Source: Tubiluchus corallicola
Lineage: Eukaryota > Priapulida > Priapulimorpha > Priapulimorphida > Tubiluchidae
Length of the DNA: 64,000 bases
NCBI GenBank assembly: GCA_030141605.1
Contig: JAQGDQ010000125.1
Span: forward strand, 248,001 to 312,000
Reading direction: 5' to 3'
In this document: positions 1-11,500 of the stretch, one piece after another
Position numbering within the stretch: the first letter of the stretch is position 1
Layout of the letters: each line of letters starts with the position of its first letter
Notes under the pieces: generated by a model
The model's input: the letters and a program-made list of their open reading frames with translations, nothing else
The model's database searches: none
What the model was told of the DNA's origin: nothing
Translations under genes and position numbers: made by a program

Positions 1-1514
1 AGTATAGTGTTCAGTATGTGCTGAATGTTGATTTACCATCACAATTCATCACTGGTTGTTGAATTATAATAGAGCAATGCAAAAGATACATGAAAAAAGT
101 GCTGTTAAGATATTTCCTTTTCATAGCAAAACTGCTGTTGAGGTTCTTAATAAGAAAATGGAATGTTTCCAGTGTGGCTGTCTAGCATGTCTTTGATTGC
201 ACTATGTAGAAAAAATTACCCAGAATTGCTCATATTTATAAATAAATTATGTACTGTAATCAGACCTTTCTTTTTTACGTTGGTGAAACTTTTGTTACAC
301 TGCATTGCAATTATTTTAACTACAATAAAATGTATATTTTCTTATTTATTTAAGTTATTATAATGTTTTTGTATAGTGTAATACGTGTATTCATAATTAC
401 TATCACATAGTAATTAACAGTTTTTTGAAGGGGATTTCTCCAGTGTAGCAATTAAGCATTGAGCCCGCTTACATCTTTATAGTATACAATATTAGCGTTG
501 TATATCACTCATAAGAATTCACAGTTTTTGGCCATGCTCTAGAAAGACAAGCAATGATATTATGTGCTGGTATGAGCAACCTAATTTTTCACAAAGGTAT
601 TGTTAGTCTGTAGCAGGTGGTAAAATGAATCATTTGTAGGCCACACATTTTTTAATGTAAAGAACACAACATATTACCTCCTTCCAAAAATGCAAAATTC
701 TTAAAACTTTTTAAGTGTGTCAATTGTTTTTATTTTGAGCAAAAATAAACATCCATATTTACAGCCTCTTTGGTGAAAAAATACCATGTTAAACCTACAT
801 GACTAGATCATCAGGTCTCAGTAAAAAACTTATAGCCATATTTGTAACACTGTTGCAATAATAATTACCATAAATAAATACAGTGTTTGTTATCTAGTAT
901 ATACAACTTCGATTACGTTTACAACAAAGTCTTCAAGTATGTTAAGCGAAATATTTACATGAATTTTACTGTTTGCAAAATCTAACTAAATTGGGCCTAC
1001 TCGAAGGTTATGAACGTTTTGTACAGGTACTGGCTGACAAAGTCTAATAAGTTCACTACGTACTTAAAACATGTTTCCACATTTTGTTCGTCAGCATTCA
1101 TTTTCTGAGTGGCCCATTAAATTATGCAAGGGGATTATAATATAAATAATACTAACTAATAATAAAAATTTATACTCTTCTCACAGTTTAAACTACTTAT
1201 GTACAGTCCGTTCAAAGGACAATAGTACTTCAAAATTTTGTTTTGGCTCTACTGAGCACTGGTACACTGCTTAGTCATCTTTCATGTCATTGTTGCAAAA
1301 AATTTTGGCAGTTTAAACCAATGTTACTTAAACTGATAAACCTCGGAATTCAAGTTAGTCCAGGGTAGTCCACTACTATCTGATTAATCAAGCATCTACT
1401 AGCCTAGGAGTGACCACATTGTCAAGTTAAAAGGGGGCAATGTTCATAACCTTCTGTTAATTGATTTTATAGTTCACTGTACTGTATGAGGCATGTCTTC
1501 TGCTTTCTTCACAA
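1..1514. other. Intergenic / 3' UTR sequence, no gene seen
   Basis: AT-rich sequence with no supported coding region. A plus-strand AATAAA at 324-329 could end a plus-strand transcript that begins left of the window, but no coding exon of such a gene is visible. On the minus strand an AATAAA reads at 734-729. It would suit a transcript of the scaffold gene that ends with the most distal terminal-exon candidate (stop at 1515). The short plus-strand frame at 163-363 has ordinary AT-rich composition and no recognisable domain. Confidence 0.3.
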
Positions 1515-1554
1515 TTAATTTTTGATAGAAGTCGCTGAAAGTACAGTTATCCAT
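1515..1554 (-). other. Alternative terminal exon candidate C' of PH2
   Basis: A strong acceptor (TATTTTTTCAG) precedes a phase-2 exon that completes Arg and encodes WITVLSATSIKN, then TAA at 1517-1515. W-I-x-V-L-S-A is a typical PH C-terminal helix. It can join in frame to exon C (ending 1693) or directly to exon 10 (ending 2726). Either product would be 2243-2245 residues. Confidence 0.45.
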
Positions 1555-1692
1555 CTGAAAAAATATAAAAATTTGATTAGTTTTTGTAAAAATTGTTTAT
1601 CTAACTTAGCATGGTAATGATGATGCGTTCATGTCCGATTTGTTTGGACAGCTTGCATTGTGATTAAACGGCAAAAGCATAAAAAGTTTTAC

Positions 1693-1831
1693 CTCTCATG
1701 GCTTCCTGCCTTGTTAGTGAAAAAGCAGAAAAGGTATGGTAAACAACGTTCTGCAGCACTGACTGTGATGATAAAGTTAAGTCTGCCCTCAAGTCTGTTC
1801 TTTTTGTTTTCTCCAAAAAGCAGCAATCCAT
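1693..1831 (-). other. Alternative exon candidate C, duplicate-like second half of PH2
   Basis: After the acceptor TTAATTGTAG the exon has 139 nt and ends at a GTAAAA donor. Entered in phase 1 from the exon ending at 3403, it is open throughout. It encodes 47 residues ending FCFFTNKAGSHER and leaves in phase 2. The regular exon 10 (2858-2726) has the same 1-in, 2-out phases and ends [13 protein letters not shown], so the two could be alternatives. Entered in phase 2 instead, the same exon reads WIAAFWRKQKEQT and stops at 1789, resembling the WMAAF exon at 2567. Another frame is also open here, so openness alone is weak evidence. Confidence 0.4.
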
Positions 1832-2509
1832 CTACAATTAAGTTCAACATTACCAAAAATTAGTTGATATCTAGGCTGTACACTCCCTAAGTGACATTAT
1901 GATAATACTAACGATTAATGATTTAATTATCAAGTTTATTAAATTAATTAATTAATTATCCTTGAAAACTCTTCAAAAAGAGCCTATTACCACATGTGCA
2001 TAACTAGTAAACAGACTTTACAAGTTGAGTTGAGAAAATACCGATCTACCCATTTTACGATTCAGAAGCATATCATTCTGATTGTCATCTTCCTGTTGCA
2101 TTAAGTATTTATGACTTATAAATGCTAGGCCTAACTTATCGTTTCCCTCAAAACAGGTTTAAACTTCCAATAATGCTTCAGCATTTATCCCCCATAATCA
2201 AAGATCATCATTTTTCATAAAGTAGTAATTCGTTTGCTTTCTTAAACTGACATTCCCATAAACTTTGAATTCAAAAGAGAGGTTATCCCATATGCTTACC
2301 TCTTGTGGCATTCTGCTACCTCATCAAAAGGGCAGAGGTTTCATTTGGCAAATGCTTCTGTGGCACATCTACTGATCCCAGTGAATGCATTGCTTATTGT
2401 GGTTAACCAGAGCAATGTGAATCAGGCTTATTTTCTTGCTACATGAATATTTTTTGTGGTAATAAATGTTTTTGTTAAACTGAAGCAACTTCCATTATTA
2501 TGTCAACTG

Positions 2510-2567
2510 CTAAGCACATTCTGCTTTTGCCCATTTTCCAATGGAATGTTGAAAAGCAGCCATCCAC
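2510..2567 (-). other. Terminal exon candidate A' of the PDZ-PH-PH gene
   Basis: This exon follows a TTTTTGTAG acceptor and is entered in phase 2 from the exon ending at 2726. It completes an Arg codon, then encodes [18 protein letters not shown] and TAG. The Trp fits the invariant Trp of the C-terminal PH helix, so this is the simplest end for the protein. A minus-strand AATAAA lies downstream at 1940-1935. Two further candidates for the same role lie downstream. Confidence 0.55.
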
Positions 2568-5500
2568 CTACAAAAACTTACACTTTAGTATTATTATGCT
2601 AATACAAGAGCATGTAATTATAACGTTCGTTTGCCTTTTGACTTTATAACCTTATCATAAAATTATGTATCAATGATGCTGTACAAACAGATGAATTCTC
2701 AAAAATGGCTAAAGAGAAAACTGACCTCTTGTGGCATTCTACCGAATCTGCAAGGAAGCAGAATCGCTGTAGATTAGATTTTGGCGGTATAAGATCAATG
2801 TTAAGCTTGTGTATTAACTGCCCAGTGTCCACTTGATATCCATGAAGGTGTATTGAAGCTAAAACATAAGAAAAACAGGTGATTATTTTTGTGCTACCCT
2901 ATTTTTTAATTATTTTCGTTTTACTGATGCTTAAGAAATTTGTTAATTTGTCTCCAGCAAATGTAGTATTGTCAACAATGTATTTTAAGAGGTAGCCCAT
3001 CTCTTTCAACCTCGAGCTAAAATTTTTCCACTGTTCAATGGTAACATGTGACATTAATAAATTTCTAGCAATTCCACATATCTCGCACCAGAACTTTCAT
3101 ATAAGCCCAAACAAGGAAAACTGCACTTTGAAATCAGCTGAAAAACCGAGCCTGGAAAGTGCTACCCTCTGAGTAACTATCTAATTTCCATGTCTCGAAT
3201 CTTCTTACTTTGCTGAATTTGACACGTAAGCCGTTGAATTGAAGTTAGAATCTTATACGTGTGAATGACCGAATCACTTGGCTACAAGACTGGCAAAATG
3301 AATCTGATACGTACATGCAAAATATGTATTTAGTTCATCCTTTCAGGACTGATTGGCTATAATAGTATTTAAATTAAACTTCTATAATAAAATGGCTATT
3401 ACCTGTTGCAGAAGGTGAATTTGGATTTGCATATAAAATGAGACAGGCATCTTTCAGCACTGCATAACAAGGAATCCATTTTTCGTGCAGTTGATAGGTT
3501 ATGTAGCCATGGTAATCTGCTCCTTGGATGGAAGACGGAGATGACTCGGCCATATCATTGCTTATGCTTAGCCACGGATCCACATGTAAAGTCTAAAGAA
3601 ATGTGAAAGTAAAAGCAGGTTTGTATTTAGTGAACACTCGAAACTGTCCCACAAACTGCTGCGAAGGTTAAGACAGTATGAAACCAAAAACATAAAAAAC
3701 AAGGTCTAAATAGTGAAGCTGATTTGTCAGTCTTTGAACATCAGAAAATTCTTATCTGACAAACACAATGTTAATATACTTATTTGCTTATATTTCACAG
3801 CCTGTTTTACTATAGCTTAGCTTGCAAAAGTTATATTATATTAGAAGTATATTAGCATTATATGAGAAATAAGTGAAAGTGAATTGCTCAGATTCTTTTA
3901 ATAATAGTAAAAAGACTGTACCGAATCTGACGAAGCCTTTGTCTCATTTATGGCCTGTAACCATATTTTCATGTCATCCTCATAAGCAGTTTTGAAGTAG
4001 TATGTCCTTTCTCCGTAGCAGCTGATTTGAAAACAATGAGCTGATACAGTCGATGCTGCTACTCGACTCGCTATATAATTTTCCAGCTGGATTGCACCAA
4101 CTGGATCACGGTCATGCTCGTTTTTGTAAAGGTATAGGGTCCTATCTTGCTTTAATTCCACCCATCTTTTCCGCCAGTGAGTGTTACTGCTGATACCACC
4201 AAGGACAGTAAGGTATCCATTGCAAAGTATCTTCAACTCTAAGTTGATGTCTATGTGGTACAAACTTCTGCCTTTGGATGCAACTTTTAGTTCTATCGGA
4301 TCAGGACCTGAAGCAAAGCAAATCCGCTAAAGTTCATTGAGGTTACTGCAAGTATGTACATACATCTGGTTTATTTTCCTGCTCTACAGTATTGCTTAAT
4401 CTAAAATAAATAAAGAAAAGGACCCTTACTTTTCAAAGCCAACTGAACAACTTCCTTGTGTGGCATATCTAGCACATTTGTGCCATTAACAGCAATAATA
4501 GCATCACCAACGGTCAAGCCTGCTTGTTCTGCTGGTCCACCTGGAATTTTATTTATAAGTTAATTACAATGCCTAGGAGTTCCATTTTCATGTAACAGTA
4601 ATACAAATCAAGTTTGCACATGTCAGTGAATGCTACTGCATGTACAACTTTTAAGTTAAAACTTATCAGAAGCATGACAATCATGGATGACAGTGAACTA
4701 GTGCAGAAATAGGGCAGAAGTGCTGTCTTATCCAGCTACCATTATTAAGTTTTATCAGCACTAACTCAGGAACTCACTGTTTTTGCCACACATTGAACAG
4801 ACTTTGATATATTGTGTTTGCATGATAAATGAATAAATTATTTTTAAAGCTACGTTCTCCCGTAGGTCTACCTAAAACAATATTGCTGATCTCACCTTTG
4901 TCGCACTCAGCAACTATAACAGGGTGGCTTCCATGAATCCGGAAGCCATATTCGTTGTTTTTCTTGTGTACTAGAATTGTTTTATCTTGATCTAGAACAT
5001 TAATAAAATTCTCATTAATTAATCATTCACTAACTGGCTAAACTTTACAGTTCCCCACACAAACAAATTAGTTCTTGAAAGGGTAGTCCACAAATAGAGA
5101 ATAACTGAAAAAACAGGGAAAGGATGAGAAAAGGTGGGGGAGGAAGAGAGGGGCAGAGAGCAAGAGTCAAGAAAAAGAAAAAGAAAAAACATAGTTAAAG
5201 AGAAAAAAATGAGAGAAAGAGTTTTTGGTCAACAGTGTGCAAATAAAAAGAAACCGAGAAAAGAGAAAGACGGGATAAGAATTAGAGTGAGCAGGAAAGA
5301 TTTTGATAGACAGGTTGACCCTGTTCATCGATAGAGAAGAGGCAGAGAAAGAGATGCAGAGGAACAGAGGGAAAAGGGAAGGAGGAGTAAGCGTCAGGCA
5401 AAAAAATGGAAAAAGTGAAAACAGAAAAAAATGTGGCTGACAGATTGGCATAAAGGAGCTGAGAGGAACTGAAAAGGAGGTGCCTCACTTTGTTAATTAC

Positions 5501-8500
5501 TTCTGAGTTTTCAAATTGTCAACCTTGCCACCTGTCTACCAGACATTTCCAGACTTTTTTCTTTTCAGTCTTTCTCTTGTTTTTTGTCTACCACCTTCTT
5601 CTCCTATTCCTTTCCTCTCATCCTCTACCTCTCTCATCATCCTTTTCTCTTCCTTCTCTATTTGCACACTGTCAAACTGAGAATCTGTCTACCAAACACT
5701 CAAACTTTTAAAACATTTTTATGTTATTGTATCACTGTGGTAAAGGTTAGATTTTGTGTGGGGAATTCCTTCCCATTAATTAAAGCAGCGTTCCATCTCT
5801 ATACTTTGAAAATATTTCAGCAATTGTGCCTTGTATCATGTTTATTCATTCGATCACACGAAGTTTTTTGATACAGTGTATAAGCCACAAGAAATAAAAA
5901 ATTGCTGTTTTTGAGGTTTGTGATTAAAGGGCTATTAAAATTTTTCTCTTCGCAAAAACTTGTGCAAAAAGAGGCTGGAGTTTTTCAACTCACAGAATTA
6001 TACTATTAATTTTAATACAGACCATAGGTTTTGTTAGCAGATTGTTGTTGTATGTAAGCTGATCTGTGTTGTAGCATTTCTTTCCGCAGTGCTGTATAGT
6101 GTTCTCGAAATTCCTCTTCAGAAGCAGTCGAATCTTGAGAGTTTCGTCGAACGTCTTGTATAGTTCCCGCAGTTTCTGCTTCTAGCATGCCTAACAAAAT
6201 CATTGGTGGACCTTTAGTTTCACAGCTAATGATGCTGTTATATTAGGCTGTTAGTTGAATCTGATTTTTGAAAATAATAATTTCTGGCAGTATTATGACA
6301 TGGTAAAAGCAGTATTCCTATATATACTCATGCTTCTCAAGAACCTATGTTAAAAATTGTTCTTCTTTTAACTCTTAGTGCTTTGCTGCTTAGTTCTTTT
6401 ACCTCTAGACAAACACATGTAATTCTTTGTGAAAAAGACAGTGTTTCATGCTAAATTCTGATCTTCGTTACTAAGTATGTAAAACTTAGTAATCTATATT
6501 AGTAAGAATCACAACTGTCTACCTTGATCTTGAGCACCAGAAGCATCGTGCAACATTCTCGAATCAGGCTGATATATCCAATTCTCAGATAGATAAGGAC
6601 TGGCATAGACATCTATTATAATAAACTTCAATTAGTTTACCATTTGAGCCATTCTTTTATACTTGTCTTGAATTATTGTGAGAGAATGTGCAGCTGGAAT
6701 TAATGCTAAGTTAAAAAATCTCAAAGTTTACTTAAAAATTCATAATTTTTGCTGTGTCTAACGTCAAGAGATATGTCAACAACGTGCTTGTTAGCAGCTT
6801 AGCTAGTTTAACTTTCTTGTTACAAAATGGCTCATGCTTAACAATTTTTCCAAGATAAAGTGATTGTGTAACTACATCAAAAATCTGATGATGTTGTATT
6901 TCAAGATGTAATCTGTGCATTATCATTATACAGATTATAATATACTCAAAAATCCCCATACCTCAAAAGTAAAACAACAACATTCATTAGGATCTGTTAG
7001 CAAAGGAAGTAAATCCTAATAAATGGCAACCACATGATGTTGTTCTCCTTTGAGGTATGAAATTCAATTCTATATTGTTTGAGTGTATACTTCATAATGT
7101 TATTAAACATTGCCTAAGTTAATGTTTTAAAAAAATTACTCACTTGCGTTAGTGCCAGACATCATGTCGATATGTGACCTAGCATTCATCAGCTCTCTGC
7201 TTGTTACAGGTTGTTCTCCAAGATTAGAGTTTTTTCGATAACTAGTTGGTGGGGAATTAGCTGATACATCATTTTGTTTGATACCCCTGGAAGCTGTTGT
7301 TGTAACATTTGGTTGTGTAAAGCTCAAGGACAGTGCATCAGTTTCTGCTTCAAAAAGTTGCTTCTCTGTGCATCGCTTTGGTGAAGGAGTCAACCGTATC
7401 CTGGGACTGCTTCTGGAGTCTTCTAGGGTAGTGAAGGTATCTGATTTTATATCATTGTTCTTGTGGATGTCTCCAATTGGTGACTGTGGTGGTGTTTTGC
7501 GTACTTGCTGTAATGCACTTGACTCAGAGTAGTTTGGAAGCTGGAATTTAATGTTTTCCACTGGTGTCCTGTCTGAATAATCTGAGTCAAACTCCATGTC
7601 AGCATCAACATCAATATGTCGACTGATAGTTTGATGCAGCTGGTTATGATTAACACTAGGTGACTGACCAGCAAGGTATTCCAAAAGTTCTTGTTTATGA
7701 TTTGGCTCTTTTAACCAGTCAGGTGCACCTTGCTTTTTTGCAAGTAAGGTCTCACGATAGGTATACAGTGAAGGTGTTCCCCTGGAGTCTTGTTGCCAAG
7801 ATTCATGAAATGGATGCTCCATTTCATGAAGCAGTTTTGCATCCTGTCGCTTGCTTGTTACAATTTCCATAGGATTAGTCTCAGATAAGCTGGTGCTGGG
7901 GGTCAACGTTTCGCTTGCACTATCTTCACTTCTTGTGTAAAGCTGTAAACTACCAACTGTTTCGTCAATATTTCTTCTGATAATTAACGTGCCAGTACTG
8001 TTGGTCATAATGTCATCTTCAAGTACCTCACTAGGAACTTGGCTGCTTGTGCTGTCTGACATGTCGCAATCAGGAAAATTAACAGTTCCTTCTTTTATCG
8101 ACTTGGTCTTTAAATTGATGTCATCAGTATGTGGTTCCCTATCTGTTTCAGCAACTTTAATTAAGTTTTTTTCAATATTAGCTCCTGTATCATTTTGCTG
8201 TGATGACAAGTCAAGATACATATTGTCCATCATCTTTTTTGCTCGGTGTTCGCAGTGTTGCATCTCTAAGGTTGTTGGAGGCAATTTTCTTTGCTTTAAT
8301 TCATTTGCATAATTCGGTTTTGGTAGGCTGTTGTTTGTAAGATTATTGTTAGTACTACACTGTAATGTTTGTTCACAGTGTACTTGTGGCTCTTGCATGG
8401 GTGATTTTGGACTTTCTGGTCTATAATCACAGATGACTCCAAAATGTAATGTGTTCTTGTTTTCTTGACTCGCAAGCTGCTGAACAGCAGATGAAGATGT

Positions 8501-11500
8501 ATGAATAAGACGAGATATTAAACTATCTGGGGGAAGATCAGCAGATGCCAGCTCTTTTAAAGGGAGTTTAGGAGAGCTTGCATTCTCAATGATGGGTGAT
8601 TTTGTAGATGACCTTTTTGAATCAAATGGGGAGAGCGTTGACGATCGTTTAGAGTCAGATGGTGACGATGGTACAGAATATGATGGGTTTGGTACGTTTA
8701 AGGGTGATTTAGGTGTTAAACTAGTTAAAACTTGATGAGTATTTTTAGTTTCACACACCTGCTCACCTGACTGTGGTGTTAGCATAAATTGGACCGGTTT
8801 ATTTTCTTGGGTAATGGGTTTCGTTTCTTGCATGTTTAATTTTTCCAGCGATATGCCATGTTCTTTTTTGTACACATCTTGCTTGGGCTGGTATAAATTT
8901 GGACTTGAGTTGATAAATGCTTGGTATGTGGAATTCCCAGCCATTCCCAATACTTTTTCTGATCCCCGAAAATTTCCGTCAGGTTGCCTGGCATACGTAT
9001 AGTAATTCTGAGATGCTCGTTGAAGTGCCTGTGCTAACTTGTGACTGTGAGTGTAACCGATACTGCTCGACTCATTTGATACTGGCTGTTCTTTTTTCAA
9101 CTCAAACAATGGCTCAGTGCTGCATGGTGTGATTACATTAGGTTGCAATGCACCTGAATCCGGCTGTGTAGAAAAGGAAGGTATCTTTACTGGACTATGA
9201 TCATCATATTTTGTTTGTAAATGTATAAACTGATGATCATCTAGTTTTCCATGCATTAACATCTGCTGACTGTGCAACATTTGTTGTTGTATTTCTCGAA
9301 GTGCCATATCTTGATTATCATGGGTTTGAGCAATCTGACCTGAAGGAGCTTGTGAAGGCATGGGCAGTTTATGTTGCTGGGACAAGTTAAGTGCTTGCTG
9401 TTGTGAGCAGCCTTTTATTTCAGGTATGTGATGGTATTCTCCCAAATGGCTCTGAGTGTATAACGGATTACCATGCTGATAAACCAGATGGTGCTGATGC
9501 ATTGCACTTGGTAGTGCATAAGCAGATGATATGGGGTCAGTGGCATGCATATGGTTAGCTATTGGTTGGTGCGACATTATTACAGGCGCATGTACTGATG
9601 CTTGCTGTGCTGATCCTTGAACCAATGACATAGGGTAGCCATGCTGATATGATCTGTACAACGAGTACTCTTGAGATGATGGGAGGGTTCTGTATTGTAC
9701 CAGATTGTAAAAAGGTAAGGGAGCTGGTGTAGTGGTGTAGTCTTGCAGAATATTTAGCTCATCAGGTGTTTTGGGTAAATGTGGACTTTTTATTCTAGGA
9801 CTTTGAGAACGAGACCTTGATCTTTTTCTGCCGTGCCTGGTTTCACTTTTGAAGCTTCGGATTGGTGATTTTTGTTTTGCAGTAACGTTGTTTACACTTC
9901 CACTGATAAGTTGTTGACTTTTTGTTTCTGCTGTTTTCCGAACAGGTTTTCTATGGCTTAATGCTGCTCTTGCCATAGCTATCTGATGGGCTTGCTCAGC
10001 CTCAGTCAGTTTTAATTCATTGAGATATGTTTCTATTACAGCATTCTGTTGTTGTTTCAAATCATTCTGATTACATTCTTCTGTGTCACTAGTTTTTTCT
10101 TTAATCAAAGTTTTAGAAGTTTGATTATTTTGCTGCCCCAGCAGATCATTCGTCCCAGTCTTTTGCAAATGTGATCCCGTTTCTTCACTTGGCTGTTTGG
10201 CAAGTGCTTCAGCTTTTAACTTCTGTGATAATTCACTGAAAAACACAGCATTATGCAAACCCTGGGGAATTCGACAGTGAAGTGGATCTTGACAAAATTT
10301 AGCATGCTTCTGAAGCAACTCCTCATAGTTTGTCACGTTTTGTTTTTGTCGTATCTTGCTTGGTTTAGAGTCTTGAATTTTTTTGTATATTTGTGATATG
10401 TCATCTTTTTGCTTTTTGCACACTTCACAGGTTCTTTTTAATGTCTTGCAAACACTGCAGTGGTATACATCGCCAACGTTATCCTTTGTTATATGACTTG
10501 TGTTGTTTGTCAAACTTGACGAGTTCACTTGTTCTGCATCATTTGATTGACTCTTTGAAGAGTTCTCTGATTGTGATTGCTGATCTGATGAACCAATGTA
10601 GAAAATACATTGATCGGGGAACTGTGTTCCCACTGTTCTTGTTTCTACGAAACAACCAGCACTCCGCCACCTAAAATTTGATAAAGAATATTCTGTCATT
10701 TTATTTGGGCCTGCATTATGTGGTCCACTGTAAGGATGTGGATGAATATGCAGGCCATCATGCCTGGACCTTCGGGGTAGGGTCTGTACTGTCATTTTTC
10801 CTGGAGGATGGTGTTGCAGATATGTGCTATCTTCTCTTTGCCGAAATACACCTGGGTAGCCGCAGTACATTGGATCATGAGCAGTTTTGTTTGGCCTTGC
10901 CTTGTGCTTGTGTAAGACATTGTCATTGCTGTCCGGCATAAATTTCTTAGCAGACAGGACAGGCGAATATGAACCATGATGACCTTTTAAACTGCCTCTT
11001 CCAAATCGTGTTTCAATACTTCCAGACTTTTTTCTTTTGTTATCTCTTGGTGATGATAGTGAGGTATTTGCTTCTTTTGTTGGTGAGGTATTGCCATCCG
11101 ATGTGGTGTTAGTTTTTGTTTCTTTTGGTGGAGTAGTTGCTTTATGACATATTTCACTTTGTGGGCGCAGTGGTGGTAATTTGGTTACATACAAATAATC
11201 AAGTCTGGGTCGATACATCACATGCTTTTGATCAGTGTCCATTTTCTGGTGTTCTCCTTCAAGTGTTGAAGGCAGAGTGGCTGCTTTTGCAGCTGACACA
11301 GGATGATTGTTTAACTTAACATCCTTTCCTGTTAAGATACATGTTTCTAGAACATCTGATCCCTTTCTTTTCTGACTCTGGGAAGTTTGAATAGGTGACT
11401 CAGCTTTTTGTAGCATATGGTCTGTCTGAGAATCGCTCCTTGCAATTCGTCGACGAAACATTCTCTCCAAGCTTCCACGGAGAGTTACACGTTTTCTGTG

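Noticed and set aside
1660-1863. 67-codon plus-strand frame
   Set aside because: It is antisense to the exon 1831-1693 candidate; the region merely has few stops.
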